Part shown: positions 16,790 to 24,858 of the stretch, piece by piece
How positions within the stretch are numbered: the stretch's first letter is position 1
How the letters are laid out: the number at the start of each line of letters is the position of its first letter
Source: Streptomyces qaidamensis
GTDB lineage: Bacteria; Actinomycetota; Actinomycetes; Streptomycetales; Streptomycetaceae
Assembly: GCF_001611795.1 (NCBI RefSeq)
Contig: NZ_CP015098.1
Location: 2,914,001-2,978,000 of the forward strand
Reading direction: 5' to 3'
DNA length: 64,000 nucleotides
Notes under the pieces: model-generated
Seen by the model: only the letters and a program-made list of their open reading frames with translations
Databases searched by the model: none
What the model was told of the DNA's origin: nothing
Position numbers and translations under genes: made by a program

Positions 16790-17205
16790 CTCCCCATAGC
16801 TCAACTCGGAGTTGTCTCAAGTACCAGGCCCACATCAGGAGCGACCTGCCCAGGCGACGGCATGGCCGTTGTCTACGCCGACGCCCCCCGCGCCTGCGCC
16901 CGCGTCCGGACCGTCAGCGTGAAGGCTCGGCACGACGGCCGCTCGTTCGGCAAGATCAAGACGACCGCCGCCGGCCAGGAGAGCGTGACTCCGGCCGTCA
17001 TCCAGTGGGTACGGGCCCACTACGAGGAGGCCGGCCGGCCTCAGGAGGTGGCCCACGCTCCCGCGCGATGCGAGCGGCGCCCTCCGAGCCCCTGTAGGAC
17101 CCCCGGCTCTTGATCTGAGCGGGTGAACGGCGGTCGGCCCGTTGGAGTGGTGACCACCACCCCTACGTTTCCGCAGGAGAAACGGTTCTCCCCGCGTAGC
17201 GAGTT
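16790..17205. other. Intergenic stretch with one possible small open frame
   Basis: About 415 bases between the holin-like gene and the left copy of the tRNA duplication. A frame at 16862-17113 (83 codons) includes RTVSVKARHDGRSFGKIKTT and PAVIQWVRAHYEEAG, which look protein-like, but the end drifts into low-complexity sequence and there is no clear ribosome-binding site. I treat it as a possible degraded gene. Nothing else is evident. Confidence 0.3.
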
Positions 17206-17251
17206 GTGGGGCGGGTGGGACTCGAACCCACGGCCGACGGATTATGAGTCC
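17206..17251 (-). repeat. attachment-site-like duplication of the tRNA(CAU) 3' half (left end of island)
   Basis: 46 bases identical to 23826-23871, the 3' half of the intact tRNA(CAU) gene (T arm, variable loop, anticodon stem 3' side). Identity stops inside the anticodon region, where this copy continues into unrelated sequence. This is the usual signature of integrase-mediated insertion at a tRNA 3' end: the intact tRNA is kept at one end and a partial copy is left at the other. Confidence 0.88.
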
Positions 17252-17599
17252 TTTGAGAATCTTGGCGGCCCTTGCGTTTCTACGCTGATCCACGGCGTTT
17301 TTGCAGGTCAGCCGCGGTGAACTGTGTCAGCTCACCCTTGCTTTTGTCGGTCCGTTCCTATCCTTGCGTCCCCAACGCGTCCCCAACGGGTTTCCTCAAG
17401 ACGAAAGCGCAGGGTCAGGAGGACAAAACGGCCTGCTCGGCAGCACGCCACGACCTGGTCACGACGCGGTCCGCAGCGGACTCTCATTCGGCAGATCGTC
17501 TTCCCCGGTGAATACGAGGGCATGGTCGCGTGCCTGGTTGGCCTGGAGGCGAGGTCCGGGTGTGGGGGCATCGGTGCAGGAAGCACCGCTTCACCTGCT

Positions 17600-17956
17600 G
17601 CCCCCGGCGAGCCCGCCCTCAGGCCCTCGATGAGCAGGCCGAGCCCGAACTCGAAGGGGCGGGTGAAGTCCGTGCTGGTGAGCGTAGGCAGTGTGGCGCT
17701 GAGGTGGGAGTACGTGCCCGCCGTCACGGCGTCGCGTAGAACTCCCTGGTCCGCCGGTACCCCGCTTCCCCGCTGGAGGGCGGCCTGTACCTCCAAGGTG
17801 CGGCCCACGGTGAAGTTGGCCACGGCGAAGAGCGCCATCGCCGCATCGTCGTCGTGCGTCGCGCAGGGTGCCCACGAACACGTCGGCGAAGCCGAGGGTG
17901 TTGGACCCGGTTGAGTGCGAACCGGCGAAGACCCGCGCACCGTCGCGGTGGGTCAC
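17600..17956 (-). pseudogene. TetR-family regulator, C-terminal remnant with frameshift
   Basis: Two frames join to a TetR C-terminal ligand-binding domain: first VTHRDGARVFAGSHSTGS and LGFADVFVGTLRDA, then after a shift near 17855 DDDAAMALFAVANFTVGRTL and FEFGLGLLIEGLRA. The N-terminal DNA-binding helix-turn-helix is missing. Together with the truncated monooxygenase next to it on the opposite strand, it looks like a former divergent regulator/oxygenase pair from which the middle was deleted. Confidence 0.65.
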
Positions 17957-17985
17957 CGCGGTAACCCGGTCGGCGGACCTGCTGC

Positions 17986-18213
17986 GTGAGGGTCGTGGGC
18001 TCCTGCTCGACCGACCGCGCGGAGGTCCGCGACGCCGCGGCCGCGTGGACCGGACGGGTCAACACCGTCACCGTCCGCACGGACCGGGTGGACGTCGACG
18101 CGTTGCTCATCCGGCCCGACGGCTGTGTCGCCTGGGCCTTGCCCACCGGGCGGGACCTCGACGCCACCACGCTGGTGCGTGCTCTGAGCACATGGTTCGG
18201 CCAACCCGCCTGA
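17986..18213 (+). pseudogene. C-terminal fragment of an FAD-dependent aromatic monooxygenase
   Basis: About 75 codons ending VDALLIRPDGCVAWALPTGR, DLDATTLVRALSTWFGQPA. RPDG.VAW is typical of the C-terminal thioredoxin-like domain of class A flavoprotein hydroxylases involved in polyketide or rifamycin-type substrate oxidation. The FAD-binding and catalytic regions are absent, so the fragment cannot be active. It lies divergent to the TetR remnant. Confidence 0.65.
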
Positions 18214-18298
18214 GCACCGCATTAACAGTCGTCTCAGGTTCGCTCCGTAGGAAGTAGGCATCCAGATAAGCGATGCAACCGTATGTAGGAGGCCAGTG

Positions 18299-20449
18299 AT
18301 GGCAGTCAACGCAGCGCCGTCCGGGGAAGCGCCGGCCGGTCGGTTGGCAGGCCGGTGGGTGCCGTGGTTGGTGATTGGCTTGTGGCTGGTGCTGGCGGCG
18401 GGCATGGTGCCGCTGAGCGGAAAGTTGAGCTCGGTCACCACCGACAGCGCCGTAGACACCCTGCCGGCCAGTGCCGAGTCCACCAAGGTGGCGGTGCTGG
18501 ACGACCGCCTCCCCGGTGGTGACAGCAACACGTTCGTCTTCGTGTACCACCGCGCCGGCGGCATGACCGACGCCGACCGCGCGACGGTCGAGCGCCACTA
18601 CAACACCCTTGCCAAGCGGTACCCGCCGAAGGCGACGGCGGCGGCCGGCGAGGACGACGAGGGCTCACCGACGAGCCCCTCCACCGACCGCAAGGCGATG
18701 ATGTTCACCCTCGATGTGAGCACGGCCTACGGCGCACCGGAGGACATCGTCGGCCCGTTGCGTGACGCCGCGAAGGACCGCCCCTCCGGCCTGCAACTCG
18801 ACGTCACCGGCCCGGGCGCGATCGACGGCGACATGGACGCCGTCTTCGACGGCATCGACGTGCAGGTCCTCCTCACCACCATCGTCGTCGTCACGCTCCT
18901 GCTCATCCTCACCTACCGCAGCCCGGTGTTGTGGATCATCCCGCTGGTGGCCGTCGGCGCGGCCGCACTGACCGCGATGGGGACCGTCTACCTGCTCGTC
19001 AAGGGCTTCGGCATCGTGGTCAACGACCAGAACTCCGCGCTGTTGACGATCCTGGTATTCGGCGTCGGCACGGACTACGCGCTGTTGCTCATCGCTCGAT
19101 ACCGTGAGGCACTGCACCACCATGAGAACGTCCGGGTCGCGATGGTCCACGCGCTACGCGGCGCGGCGCCGGCCATCGTCGCGTCCGCGGCCACCGTGGT
19201 CGCCGGCCTGCTCTGCCTGCTCGTCGCGGACCTGAACAGCACCAGCGGGTTGGGCCCGATCGGTGCGGCCGGCATCCTCTGCGCGCTGGTGGCCATGCTG
19301 ACGCTGTTCCCGGCGGTGCTCGTGGTGCTCGGCAGGCGGATCTTCTGGCCGGCCATCCCGCGGTTCAGCACGGCCGTGGAGGAGAAGCCGGGGCTGTGGG
19401 GACGGCTCGGCACCGCCATCAGCCGCCGCCGGTGGGTGGCGACGCTCGGCTCGCTCGGAGTCCTCGGCGTGCTCGCCATCGGGCTGGCGGGCAACACCGG
19501 CGCCCTGCGGGAGCAGGACCAGTTCCTGTCGGCGCCGGAGTCGGTCACCGGCTTCACCGTTCTTCGCCAGCACTTCCCGGAGCTCGGCGGCCAGCCGATG
19601 ACGATCTTCACGCGGCCGGCGCACCAGGAGCGGGTGCTCGACATCGTCAAGGACACTCGCGGTGTGGCCCTGGCCATCCCGGAGCAGACCAGCGGTGGCT
19701 GGGCCAACATCTCCGTGTTTCCGAAGGACGCGCCGGACACCGTCGCGGAGTACGACACGATCAAGCGGGTGCGCACCGCCGTGCACGCGGTGAGCGGGGC
19801 GGAGGCGATCGTCGGCGGGCCGAGTGCGGAGAACCTCGACACCGAGGTGACCACCAGCCGCGACGAGAAGCTGGTGGTCCCGCTGGTGCTCGCCGTCGTC
19901 CTGATCGTCCTCGGGCTGCTGCTGCGCGCGATCCTGGCCCCGCTGGTCCTGATGGCCACTGTGATCGTCTCATTCGCCGCAGCCTTCGGCGGCAGCGTGT
20001 TCGTCTTCGACACGATCCTCGGGTTCGAGGGTGTCGACTATTCGGTGCCGCTGCTGGCATTCCTGTTCCTGGTGGCGCTCGGCGTCGACTACAACATCTT
20101 CCTGGCCAGCCGGGCCCGGGAGGAGACCGTGCGTCTCGGCACCAGAGAGGGCATGCTCAAAGCCCTCTCGGCTACCGGCGGCGTCATCACCTCGGCAGGC
20201 CTGGTCCTGGCGGCCACGTTCGCGGTCCTCGCCACACTTCCGCTGGTGATGCTGATCGAGGTCGGGTTCCTGGTGGCCTTCGGCGTGCTGCTCGACGCCC
20301 TGCTGGTGCGGTCGATCCTGGTGCCCGCCCTCACCTTGCTGATCGGCCGGCGGATGTGGTGGCCGAGCCGGCTGTCCCGGCCGGCGGCGGAGCTGCCGGA
20401 CGGTCAACAGCCGCTCGCCGACGACGAGGAGCCCGCGCTGCAACGGTGA
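18299..20449 (+). CDS. MMPL/RND-family exporter
   Basis: 716 residues, about 12 membrane helices in two halves. Each half carries the MMPL core motif: FGVGTDYALLLIARYREAL and later LGVDYNIFLASRAREE; extracytoplasmic domains lie after helix 1 and helix 7 (FLSAPESVTGF). Actinobacterial members export lipids or drugs using the proton gradient. The ATG at 18299 has TAGGAGG six bases upstream; a GTG one codon earlier is possible. It is the only intact transporter in the tRNA-bounded island and converges on the two-component genes, with a strong terminator between them. That system may control it, but no binding site is proven. Confidence 0.88.
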   Translation: MAVNAAPSGEAPAGRLAGRWVPWLVIGLWLVLAAGMVPLSGKLSSVTTDSAVDTLPASAESTKVAVLDDRLPGGDSNTFVFVYHRAGGMTDADRATVERHYNTLAKRYPPKATAAAGEDDEGSPTSPSTDRKAMMFTLDVSTAYGAPEDIVGPLRDAAKDRPSGLQLDVTGPGAIDGDMDAVFDGIDVQVLLTTIVVVTLLLILTYRSPVLWIIPLVAVGAAALTAMGTVYLLVKGFGIVVNDQNSALLTILVFGVGTDYALLLIARYREALHHHENVRVAMVHALRGAAPAIVASAATVVAGLLCLLVADLNSTSGLGPIGAAGILCALVAMLTLFPAVLVVLGRRIFWPAIPRFSTAVEEKPGLWGRLGTAISRRRWVATLGSLGVLGVLAIGLAGNTGALREQDQFLSAPESVTGFTVLRQHFPELGGQPMTIFTRPAHQERVLDIVKDTRGVALAIPEQTSGGWANISVFPKDAPDTVAEYDTIKRVRTAVHAVSGAEAIVGGPSAENLDTEVTTSRDEKLVVPLVLAVVLIVLGLLLRAILAPLVLMATVIVSFAAAFGGSVFVFDTILGFEGVDYSVPLLAFLFLVALGVDYNIFLASRAREETVRLGTREGMLKALSATGGVITSAGLVLAATFAVLATLPLVMLIEVGFLVAFGVLLDALLVRSILVPALTLLIGRRMWWPSRLSRPAAELPDGQQPLADDEEPALQR

Positions 20450-20470
20450 GCGCGGCGGCACGGACGAGAT

Positions 20471-20505
20471 CCGGGACGGGCACCAGGCCCGTCCCGGCCT
20501 TTTTA
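20471..20505 (+). terminator. Rho-independent terminator after the MMPL exporter
   Basis: A perfect 11-base stem, CCGGGACGGGC with GCCCGTCCCGG, around a five-base loop is followed by CCTTTTTA. It lies 21 bases after the exporter stop and separates it from the convergent histidine kinase gene. Confidence 0.88.
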
Positions 20506-20646
20506 TGGGCCCGACGGTCGCCGCCCTCTGGTCCTGCGCCACACGCCAGGGCTGGGGTCGGCGCATCGCGGTGTCCTGCCCCGACGGTGAGCCGCGCGGG
20601 GCCATGCCCGAGGGCCGCCGCCCCTTGTCCTGCGCCGCAGGGCGGG

Positions 20647-22098
20647 TCAGCACGCCGCGGTGTCCTCCCCGGCGGTGAGCCGCGCGATCGGGGCGGGCGG
20701 GGCCGCCGCCGGAAGGTCGACCCGAAGCAGCGCGCCACCGCGTGCGGAGCGGGCGACGGTGGCCCGGCCGCCGTGGGCGTCGACGACCCGCTGCACGATC
20801 GACAGCCCCAGACCGGATCCCGGCAACGCCCGGGCGCTGTCGGCACGGTAGAACCGGTCGAACACCCGCGGTACGTCGACGGCGTCGATGCCCGGCCCCG
20901 CGTCGTCGACCTCGAGCACCGCCGACGTGCCCTCGGCACGGAGCCGGACCTGGACCGGCTGGTCCTCGGGGGACCACTTGCCGGCGTTGTCGATGAGGTT
21001 GAGCACCGCCCGCTGGAGCGCAGCGGGACGCCCGCTCACCCACACGGAGGTCACGTCGAGCGCGACCTCGATGTCGGGCACGCGGGAACGCGCCCGGGTC
21101 GCGGCGGCCACCACCACGTCGGCGAGGTCGAGCACCTCGGTGCTCTCGTCGCTGACGTCACCGCGCGCCAGGTCGGTCAGCTCGGCGACAAGGGTGCTCA
21201 ACTCGGCCACCTGGGCGCCCAGATCGTTGAGCAGCCGGGTCCGGCTCTCCGCCGGCAGGGCGCTGTCCAGGGTGCCGCTCCGATCGAGCCGGATCAGCAG
21301 CTCGGCGTTGAGGCGCAGGCTGGTGAGCGGGGTCTTGAGCTCGTGGGCGGCGTCCTCGGCGAGCAGTCGCTGGGCCCGCCGGGAGTCCCGGAGCGCGGCG
21401 AGCATGTCGTTGATCGACTGGATCAGCCGCCGGATCTCCCCACCGCCCTCATCCGGGATGTCGGCGTCGAGATCCCGGGTGTGCGCGACACGTACCGCGG
21501 CGGCGGTCAGCCGGTCGATCGGTGCCAGCCCGGTCCGCGCCACGGTCCGCCCGACAAGGGCGCCGCCGATCACGCAGAGCAGCCCGATCAGCAGCATGCC
21601 GAACCCGAACTGGTTGATCGGGCTGTCGTCGGCGACCTGGGCCACCTGGACCGCGCCGTCGCCTGCCCGCAGCGTGTAGATGAGGTAGCCGTCGTCGTCG
21701 CTGTCGTTGGATTCCATCAGGTCGGCCGACGCGCCCTGCGCCACGCGCCCGGCGTGCTCGCTGACGGGGGGCAGCGAGGGTTGGCCGGCCGGCGTCCGGG
21801 TCGAGCCGTCGGGCAGGATGACCCGCACCAGCCGACCGGTTCCGGGATACGGCGGTAGCTGGACCTGCGCCAGACCGGCGCGCTGCGCGTTCGTCGCCAG
21901 GACGCGGGAGTCGGCGCGTAGCTGATTCTCGGCGGTGTCCTGCAGCTCCCAGTCCAGTAGTTCGCTGGCCACCTGGAAGGCCACGAACACGCTGACCGCG
22001 ATGGCCGTCGCCGCGATCACCGTCAGCCTGGTCCGCAGGGACCGCCGGCGCCACCATCGGGTCAGCCGGCGCGGTTCCCGGCCGGCGGGCCTGCTCAC
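20647..22098 (-). CDS. Sensor histidine kinase (HAMP, HisKA, HATPase)
   Basis: 483 residues. Basic N-terminus and membrane helix 1 ([20 protein letters not shown]), a periplasmic sensor of about 110 residues, membrane helix 2 ([20 protein letters not shown]), HAMP ([13 protein letters not shown]), HisKA box [18 protein letters not shown] box [12 protein letters not shown]1 DDAGPGID, F box and G2 GSGLGLSIV. All catalytic motifs are intact. The architecture is like MprB-type kinases. Its start overlaps the response-regulator stop by four bases. It lies inside the tRNA-bounded island and probably responds to an envelope or drug signal linked to the neighbouring exporter. Confidence 0.92.
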   Translation of the reverse strand: MSRPAGREPRRLTRWWRRRSLRTRLTVIAATAIAVSVFVAFQVASELLDWELQDTAENQLRADSRVLATNAQRAGLAQVQLPPYPGTGRLVRVILPDGSTRTPAGQPSLPPVSEHAGRVAQGASADLMESNDSDDDGYLIYTLRAGDGAVQVAQVADDSPINQFGFGMLLIGLLCVIGGALVGRTVARTGLAPIDRLTAAAVRVAHTRDLDADIPDEGGGEIRRLIQSINDMLAALRDSRRAQRLLAEDAAHELKTPLTSLRLNAELLIRLDRSGTLDSALPAESRTRLLNDLGAQVAELSTLVAELTDLARGDVSDESTEVLDLADVVVAAATRARSRVPDIEVALDVTSVWVSGRPAALQRAVLNLIDNAGKWSPEDQPVQVRLRAEGTSAVLEVDDAGPGIDAVDVPRVFDRFYRADSARALPGSGLGLSIVQRVVDAHGGRATVARSARGGALLRVDLPAAAPPAPIARLTAGEDTAAC

Positions 22099-22787
22099 GG
22101 AGGAGTCTCCCGCAACGTGTATCCCAGGCCGCGCAGCGTGTAGATCAATCGCGGCTCACCCTCGGCCTCCATCTTGCGGCGCAGGTAGCTCACGTATACC
22201 TGGAGGTTGTTGGCGGTGGCGCTCATGTCGAAGCCCCAGATCGCCTCGAACAGCGCGTCGCGGGTCAGGACCCGGGTCGCGTTGCTCATGAGGACCTGCA
22301 GGAGGGAGAACTCGGTCCGGGTCAGGCGCAGCGGCCGCCCGCCCCGCCACGCCTGGAACCTGTCGGGATCGAGCCGGACGTCGGCGAACGACAGGATCTG
22401 CGACTCCCCGTCGGTCGGCGTGCGCCGGCGTAGCAGGGCCCGCACCCGGGCCAGTAACTCCTCGGTGGCGAACGGCTTGGGCAGGTAGTCGTCGGCGCCC
22501 GCGTCCAGCCCCGTGACCCGGTCGGAGACCTGGTCACGGGCGGTCAGCATCAGCACCGGCAGATCCCGACCCGCGGCCCGCAACCGCCGGCAGGTCTCCA
22601 ACCCGCCGAGGCGGGGCATCATCACGTCGAGGATCAGCAGATCCAGCGTGTCGCCGTCGGCCCCACCGACCCCGTCGAGCACGGCGAGACCGTTGGCGAC
22701 GGTGCTGGTGTCGTAACCCTCGACCTGGAGCACCCGCTCCAGCGACTCACGGATGGCCGCTTCATCATCCGCGATCATGATCCGCAC
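22095..22787 (-). CDS. OmpR/PhoB-family response regulator
   Basis: 230 residues. Receiver domain [20 protein letters not shown] with acidic pocket DDE, phospho-acceptor Asp in [13 protein letters not shown], Thr in LMLTARD and Lys in YLPKPFA; the winged-helix DNA-binding domain runs from [14 protein letters not shown] to [12 protein letters not shown] and [13 protein letters not shown]. First gene of a two-gene operon with the kinase (ATGA overlap). An AACCTGAG at 22839-22846, just upstream, recurs in reverse complement before the MMPL exporter (18233-18240), a possible shared site, though short. Confidence 0.92.
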   Translation of the reverse strand: MRIMIADDEAAIRESLERVLQVEGYDTSTVANGLAVLDGVGGADGDTLDLLILDVMMPRLGGLETCRRLRAAGRDLPVLMLTARDQVSDRVTGLDAGADDYLPKPFATEELLARVRALLRRRTPTDGESQILSFADVRLDPDRFQAWRGGRPLRLTRTEFSLLQVLMSNATRVLTRDALFEAIWGFDMSATANNLQVYVSYLRRKMEAEGEPRLIYTLRGLGYTLRETPP

Positions 22788-22999
22788 GCCGACCCGCCCC
22801 CTTCCAGTCGGTTTTTTTGCGGCTCATTGTCCCCGATCAACCTGAGGCCAGGATTAGAGCGTCGCTGGGGACCGCGTTCTTACGGATACCTAAGAGGGCG
22901 ATATGAGGTCCGGTAGGTTATTTGTCGTCTCCTGAACGTGTGGGACTGCGGCATCTCAGCCGGTCGGCGGGCTCGGGCGTGCTGGGCTGGACAGCCCTG

Positions 23000-23193
23000 A
23001 GTGAGCGCAAGCCCTACAAGACCGACCTGTCCGACGGGCAGTGGGCGCTGATCAAGTCGGTGATCACCGCATGGAAGGCCGCACACCCCTCGATCAGCGG
23101 CCATCAGGGCCGGTACGGGAGCAGGCGCGGCGGAAGGCGGACCCGAGCCTGGTCGTGCTCGACACCCAAAGCGTGCACGCCGCGGCCGGGTGA
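23000..23193 (+). pseudogene. IS5-family transposase remnant with internal deletion
   Basis: The N-terminal segment SERKPYKTDLSDGQWALIKS, VITAWKAAHPSISGHQG is the conserved start of IS5-family transposases. It is followed, in another frame, by VREQARRKADPSLVVLDTQS VHAAAG, which normally lies about 50 residues further on. An internal deletion and frame change therefore destroyed the gene, and the catalytic DDE core beyond the first Asp is missing. It lies in the right part of the tRNA-bounded island. Confidence 0.75.
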
Positions 23194-23479
23194 TCGCTTC
23201 GTTGCCGTACTTCGATGAGCACGCGACGGTCATTGCGGCGCGGGTCGACGACGTCTGACGCAGTCTGGGCGAGGCACTGGACCGATCCTTCTCGTGTCCC
23301 GGCATGGCCGAGTACGCGAGACTGGTGGGATCCGCGGACTGCACAGCGTCTGGGCCACGGCCCCTTGCCGTTTTCCCGGCCTGGCCGGCGGCATCTACCG
23401 ACGGCTCGCCATCGGGACGGACGGGCACGTGGTTGGCATGCGGCGCTTCCTCTCAGCAATCCGCCACCGATCCGAGTAA
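23190..23479 (+). pseudogene. SRPBCC-like gene remnant with nonsense codon and deletion
   Basis: Starts at GTG 23190: VIASLPYFDEHATVIAARVD DV, then an in-frame TGA where a Trp codon is expected, then RSLGEALDRSFSCPGMAEYA and RLVGSADCTASGPRPL. After a frame change the ending reads PGLAGGIYRRLAIGTDGHVV GMRRFLSAIRH. The order fits a START/SRPBCC-type polyketide-cyclase-like protein lacking its middle. Clearly non-functional. Confidence 0.55.
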
Positions 23480-23825
23480 CGCGTACACGATCCCGGTCCG
23501 GTCTCTATAGAGGAGCTACACCCAATGGAGCCCGCCAACCATGCCGCGCCCGGAGGCGAACCTCGCCGACGAGACCCATCGCACACACTTTCATGATCCC
23601 CGTGTCCCCACAGTGTCCCCACATCGCTGCCTTGCCGCAGAATGGGGCACCTGGCACGACCCGCACTGACAGTGGAAACGGCGCATACGCGCAGGTCACA
23701 GGACTGTTGGCTACCGCAGATCTCCTGGCCTTCGAACTCGCGAGCAGCGGATTCAGTCCGTTGAGCGAGAGTTGACGCTCCGACACCTCACGAGGAACGT
23801 TTCCGCAGGTCAGAGGCCTGCACAG
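23480..23825. other. Right arm of the island, no intact gene
   Basis: About 345 bases. A short frame at 23525 begins MEPANHAAPGG after a reasonable AGAGGAG site but stops after about 23 codons, possibly the cut-off start of a lost gene. GTGTCCCCACAGTGTCCCCAC is a tandem repeat (about 23600-23622), and CGTCCCCAACGCGTCCCCAAC near 17368-17389 is a similar pair at the left end; such repeats resemble integrase arm-type sites. GCAGGTCA also recurs near both ends. No integrase gene is present. Confidence 0.35.
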
Positions 23826-23871
23826 GTGGGGCGGGTGGGACTCGAACCCACGGCCGACGGATTATGAGTCC
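23826..23871 (-). repeat. attachment-site-like core within the intact tRNA (right end of island)
   Basis: The 46 bases shared exactly with 17206-17251. Here they form the 3' half of the intact tRNA(CAU), so the element inserted to the left of the tRNA 3' end and restored the gene on this side. Confidence 0.88.
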
Positions 23872-23900
23872 GCTGCTCTAACCGGCTGAGCTACCGCCCC
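23827..23900 (-). tRNA. tRNA with CAU anticodon (elongator Met, or Ile2)
   Basis: A 74-base cloverleaf: acceptor GGGGCGG pairs with CCGCCCC, D arm GCTCAGCCGGTTAGAGC, anticodon stem GCGGA/TCCGT with loop CTCATAA (anticodon CAT), T arm GTGGG TTCGAGT CCCAC. CCA is not encoded. CAU could be elongator methionine or lysidine-modified isoleucine; sequence alone does not settle it here. Its 3' half is the target of the island to its left. Confidence 0.9.
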
Positions 23901-24054
23901 ATAGCGGCGTGTCGCGTACACGTGTGCGCGCCGTCTGCCGCAGCATAGCCGCTCATACGATCTCCTGCTTCGGCTGGGCGGCTTCGCACGGCCTACATGA
24001 CCTTGAGGACTGCGCCGGGTACCGCGCGGTTCCCGGGACAACGGATCGGACATG

Positions 24055-24078
24055 AAAAAGGACCCCTGAGAGGGGTCC
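24055..24078 (-). terminator. Rho-independent terminator after the tRNA-Asn pair
   Basis: On the minus strand GGACCCCT, three-base loop, AGGGGTCC is followed by TTTTT. It lies 13 bases downstream of the second tRNA-Asn in transcription order and ends that transcript. Confidence 0.85.
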
Positions 24079-24090
24079 TCGTTCAACCTG

Positions 24091-24163
24091 CTCCCCCGAC
24101 TGGACTCGAACCAGTAACCTGCCGGTTAACAGCCGGCTGCTCTGCCAATTGAGCTACGGAGGA
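24091..24163 (-). tRNA. tRNA-Asn (GTT)
   Basis: 73-base cloverleaf with acceptor TCCTCCG/CGGGGGA, anticodon stem GCCGG/CCGGC, loop CTGTTAA (anticodon GTT) and T loop TTCGAGT. It is the downstream member of a tandem pair, five bases from the other copy, differing only in the acceptor stem. Confidence 0.93.
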
Positions 24164-24168
24164 CCGAG

Positions 24169-24241
24169 CTCCCCGGACTGGACTCGAACCAGTAACCTGC
24201 CGGTTAACAGCCGGCTGCTCTGCCAATTGAGCTACCGAGGA
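24169..24241 (-). tRNA. tRNA-Asn (GTT), second copy
   Basis: 73-base cloverleaf nearly identical to its neighbour; acceptor TCCTCGG/CCGGGGA, anticodon GTT. The two copies are separated by five bases and share one terminator, so they are one transcript. The differing acceptor bases are compensated on both sides, so both should fold. Confidence 0.93.
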
Positions 24242-24401
24242 AGGTCTCGTTTTGCATCGAACGTACCTACCTGGGTATCCGCCAGGGGGCGCGCGTTCGC
24301 TGCGACACATACATTAGCGCAAGCAGGGGGGTGCTCCGCCAATCGGTACTCCCCGGCGCCGACGCCGCACTGGAGACCTACGCAAGGAAAGGGTGGCCGC
24401 C

Positions 24402-24707
24402 ATGCGTTACCGGCTCACGTTCGTCGCCGGAGTCGTCCTGGGTTACGTGCTGGGCACGAGGGCCGGGCGCGAGCGCTACGAGCAGCTGAAGAAGTCAGCC
24501 CGGCAGTTCGCTCAGAACCCCGCGGTCCGCAACACCGCCGAGACGGCGGCCCACCAGGGCCGTGAGTTCGCGGGCAAGGCGTACCACGTGGTGAGCGACA
24601 AGGTCGGCGACCGAGTCCCCGACTCGGTGGCGGACCGGGTCCGTCACCTCCGCGACCGAGCCACCCACAACGGCGGCGAGGACGACTGGGGCACGACCAA
24701 CACGTAA
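24402..24707 (+). CDS. YtxH-domain small membrane protein
   Basis: 101 residues: MRYRLTFVAGVVLGYVLGTR AGRERYEQL is the conserved YtxH-type glycine-rich membrane helix followed by a charged turn; the rest is amphipathic helix (KKSARQFAQNPAVRNTAETA) with a polar end. YtxH proteins are general-stress or envelope proteins of unclear activity. AAGGAAAGGG lies upstream; a GTG at 24393 is closer to it, so the protein may be three residues longer. Confidence 0.8.
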   Translation: MRYRLTFVAGVVLGYVLGTRAGRERYEQLKKSARQFAQNPAVRNTAETAAHQGREFAGKAYHVVSDKVGDRVPDSVADRVRHLRDRATHNGGEDDWGTTNT

Positions 24708-24740
24708 CAGTTCCTTCTCGCGCCGGGTGCGGGCACGTCT

Positions 24741-24780
24741 CTCAGGGGCGCGGGAAACCGCGCGACCAGCCACGACGAAC
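24741..24780 (-). repeat. Dispersed Streptomyces intergenic repeat, copy 1
   Basis: On the minus strand reads GTCGTGGCTGGTCGCGCGGT then TTCCCGCGCCCCTGAG, closely matching 38031-38072 and the shorter 30133-30156. It forms GCGC-rich hairpins and lies just after a gene, as is common for this family of repeats in Streptomyces. It is flanked here by a longer inverted repeat (GGGTGCGGG and CCCGCACCC). Confidence 0.6.
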
Positions 24781-24858
24781 CCCGCACCCGCGCACCGGCG
24801 TCAAGATCCACGGCGCCCACGGCTCAACCCGAGCGGAGCGTACGGCAGAATTTTGGCC

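Noticed and set aside
16862..17113. An 83-codon gene near the island edge
   Set aside because: Part looks protein-like, but there is no ribosome-binding site and the C-terminus is low-complexity; kept only as a remark in the intergenic entry.
17206..17251. A second tRNA gene
   Set aside because: Only the 3' half matches; there is no D arm or 5' acceptor strand, so it is an attachment-site relic.
17253..23825. A tyrosine or serine integrase in the island
   Set aside because: All frames were read; no RHRY or serine recombinase motif was seen. Only IS5 remnants remain.
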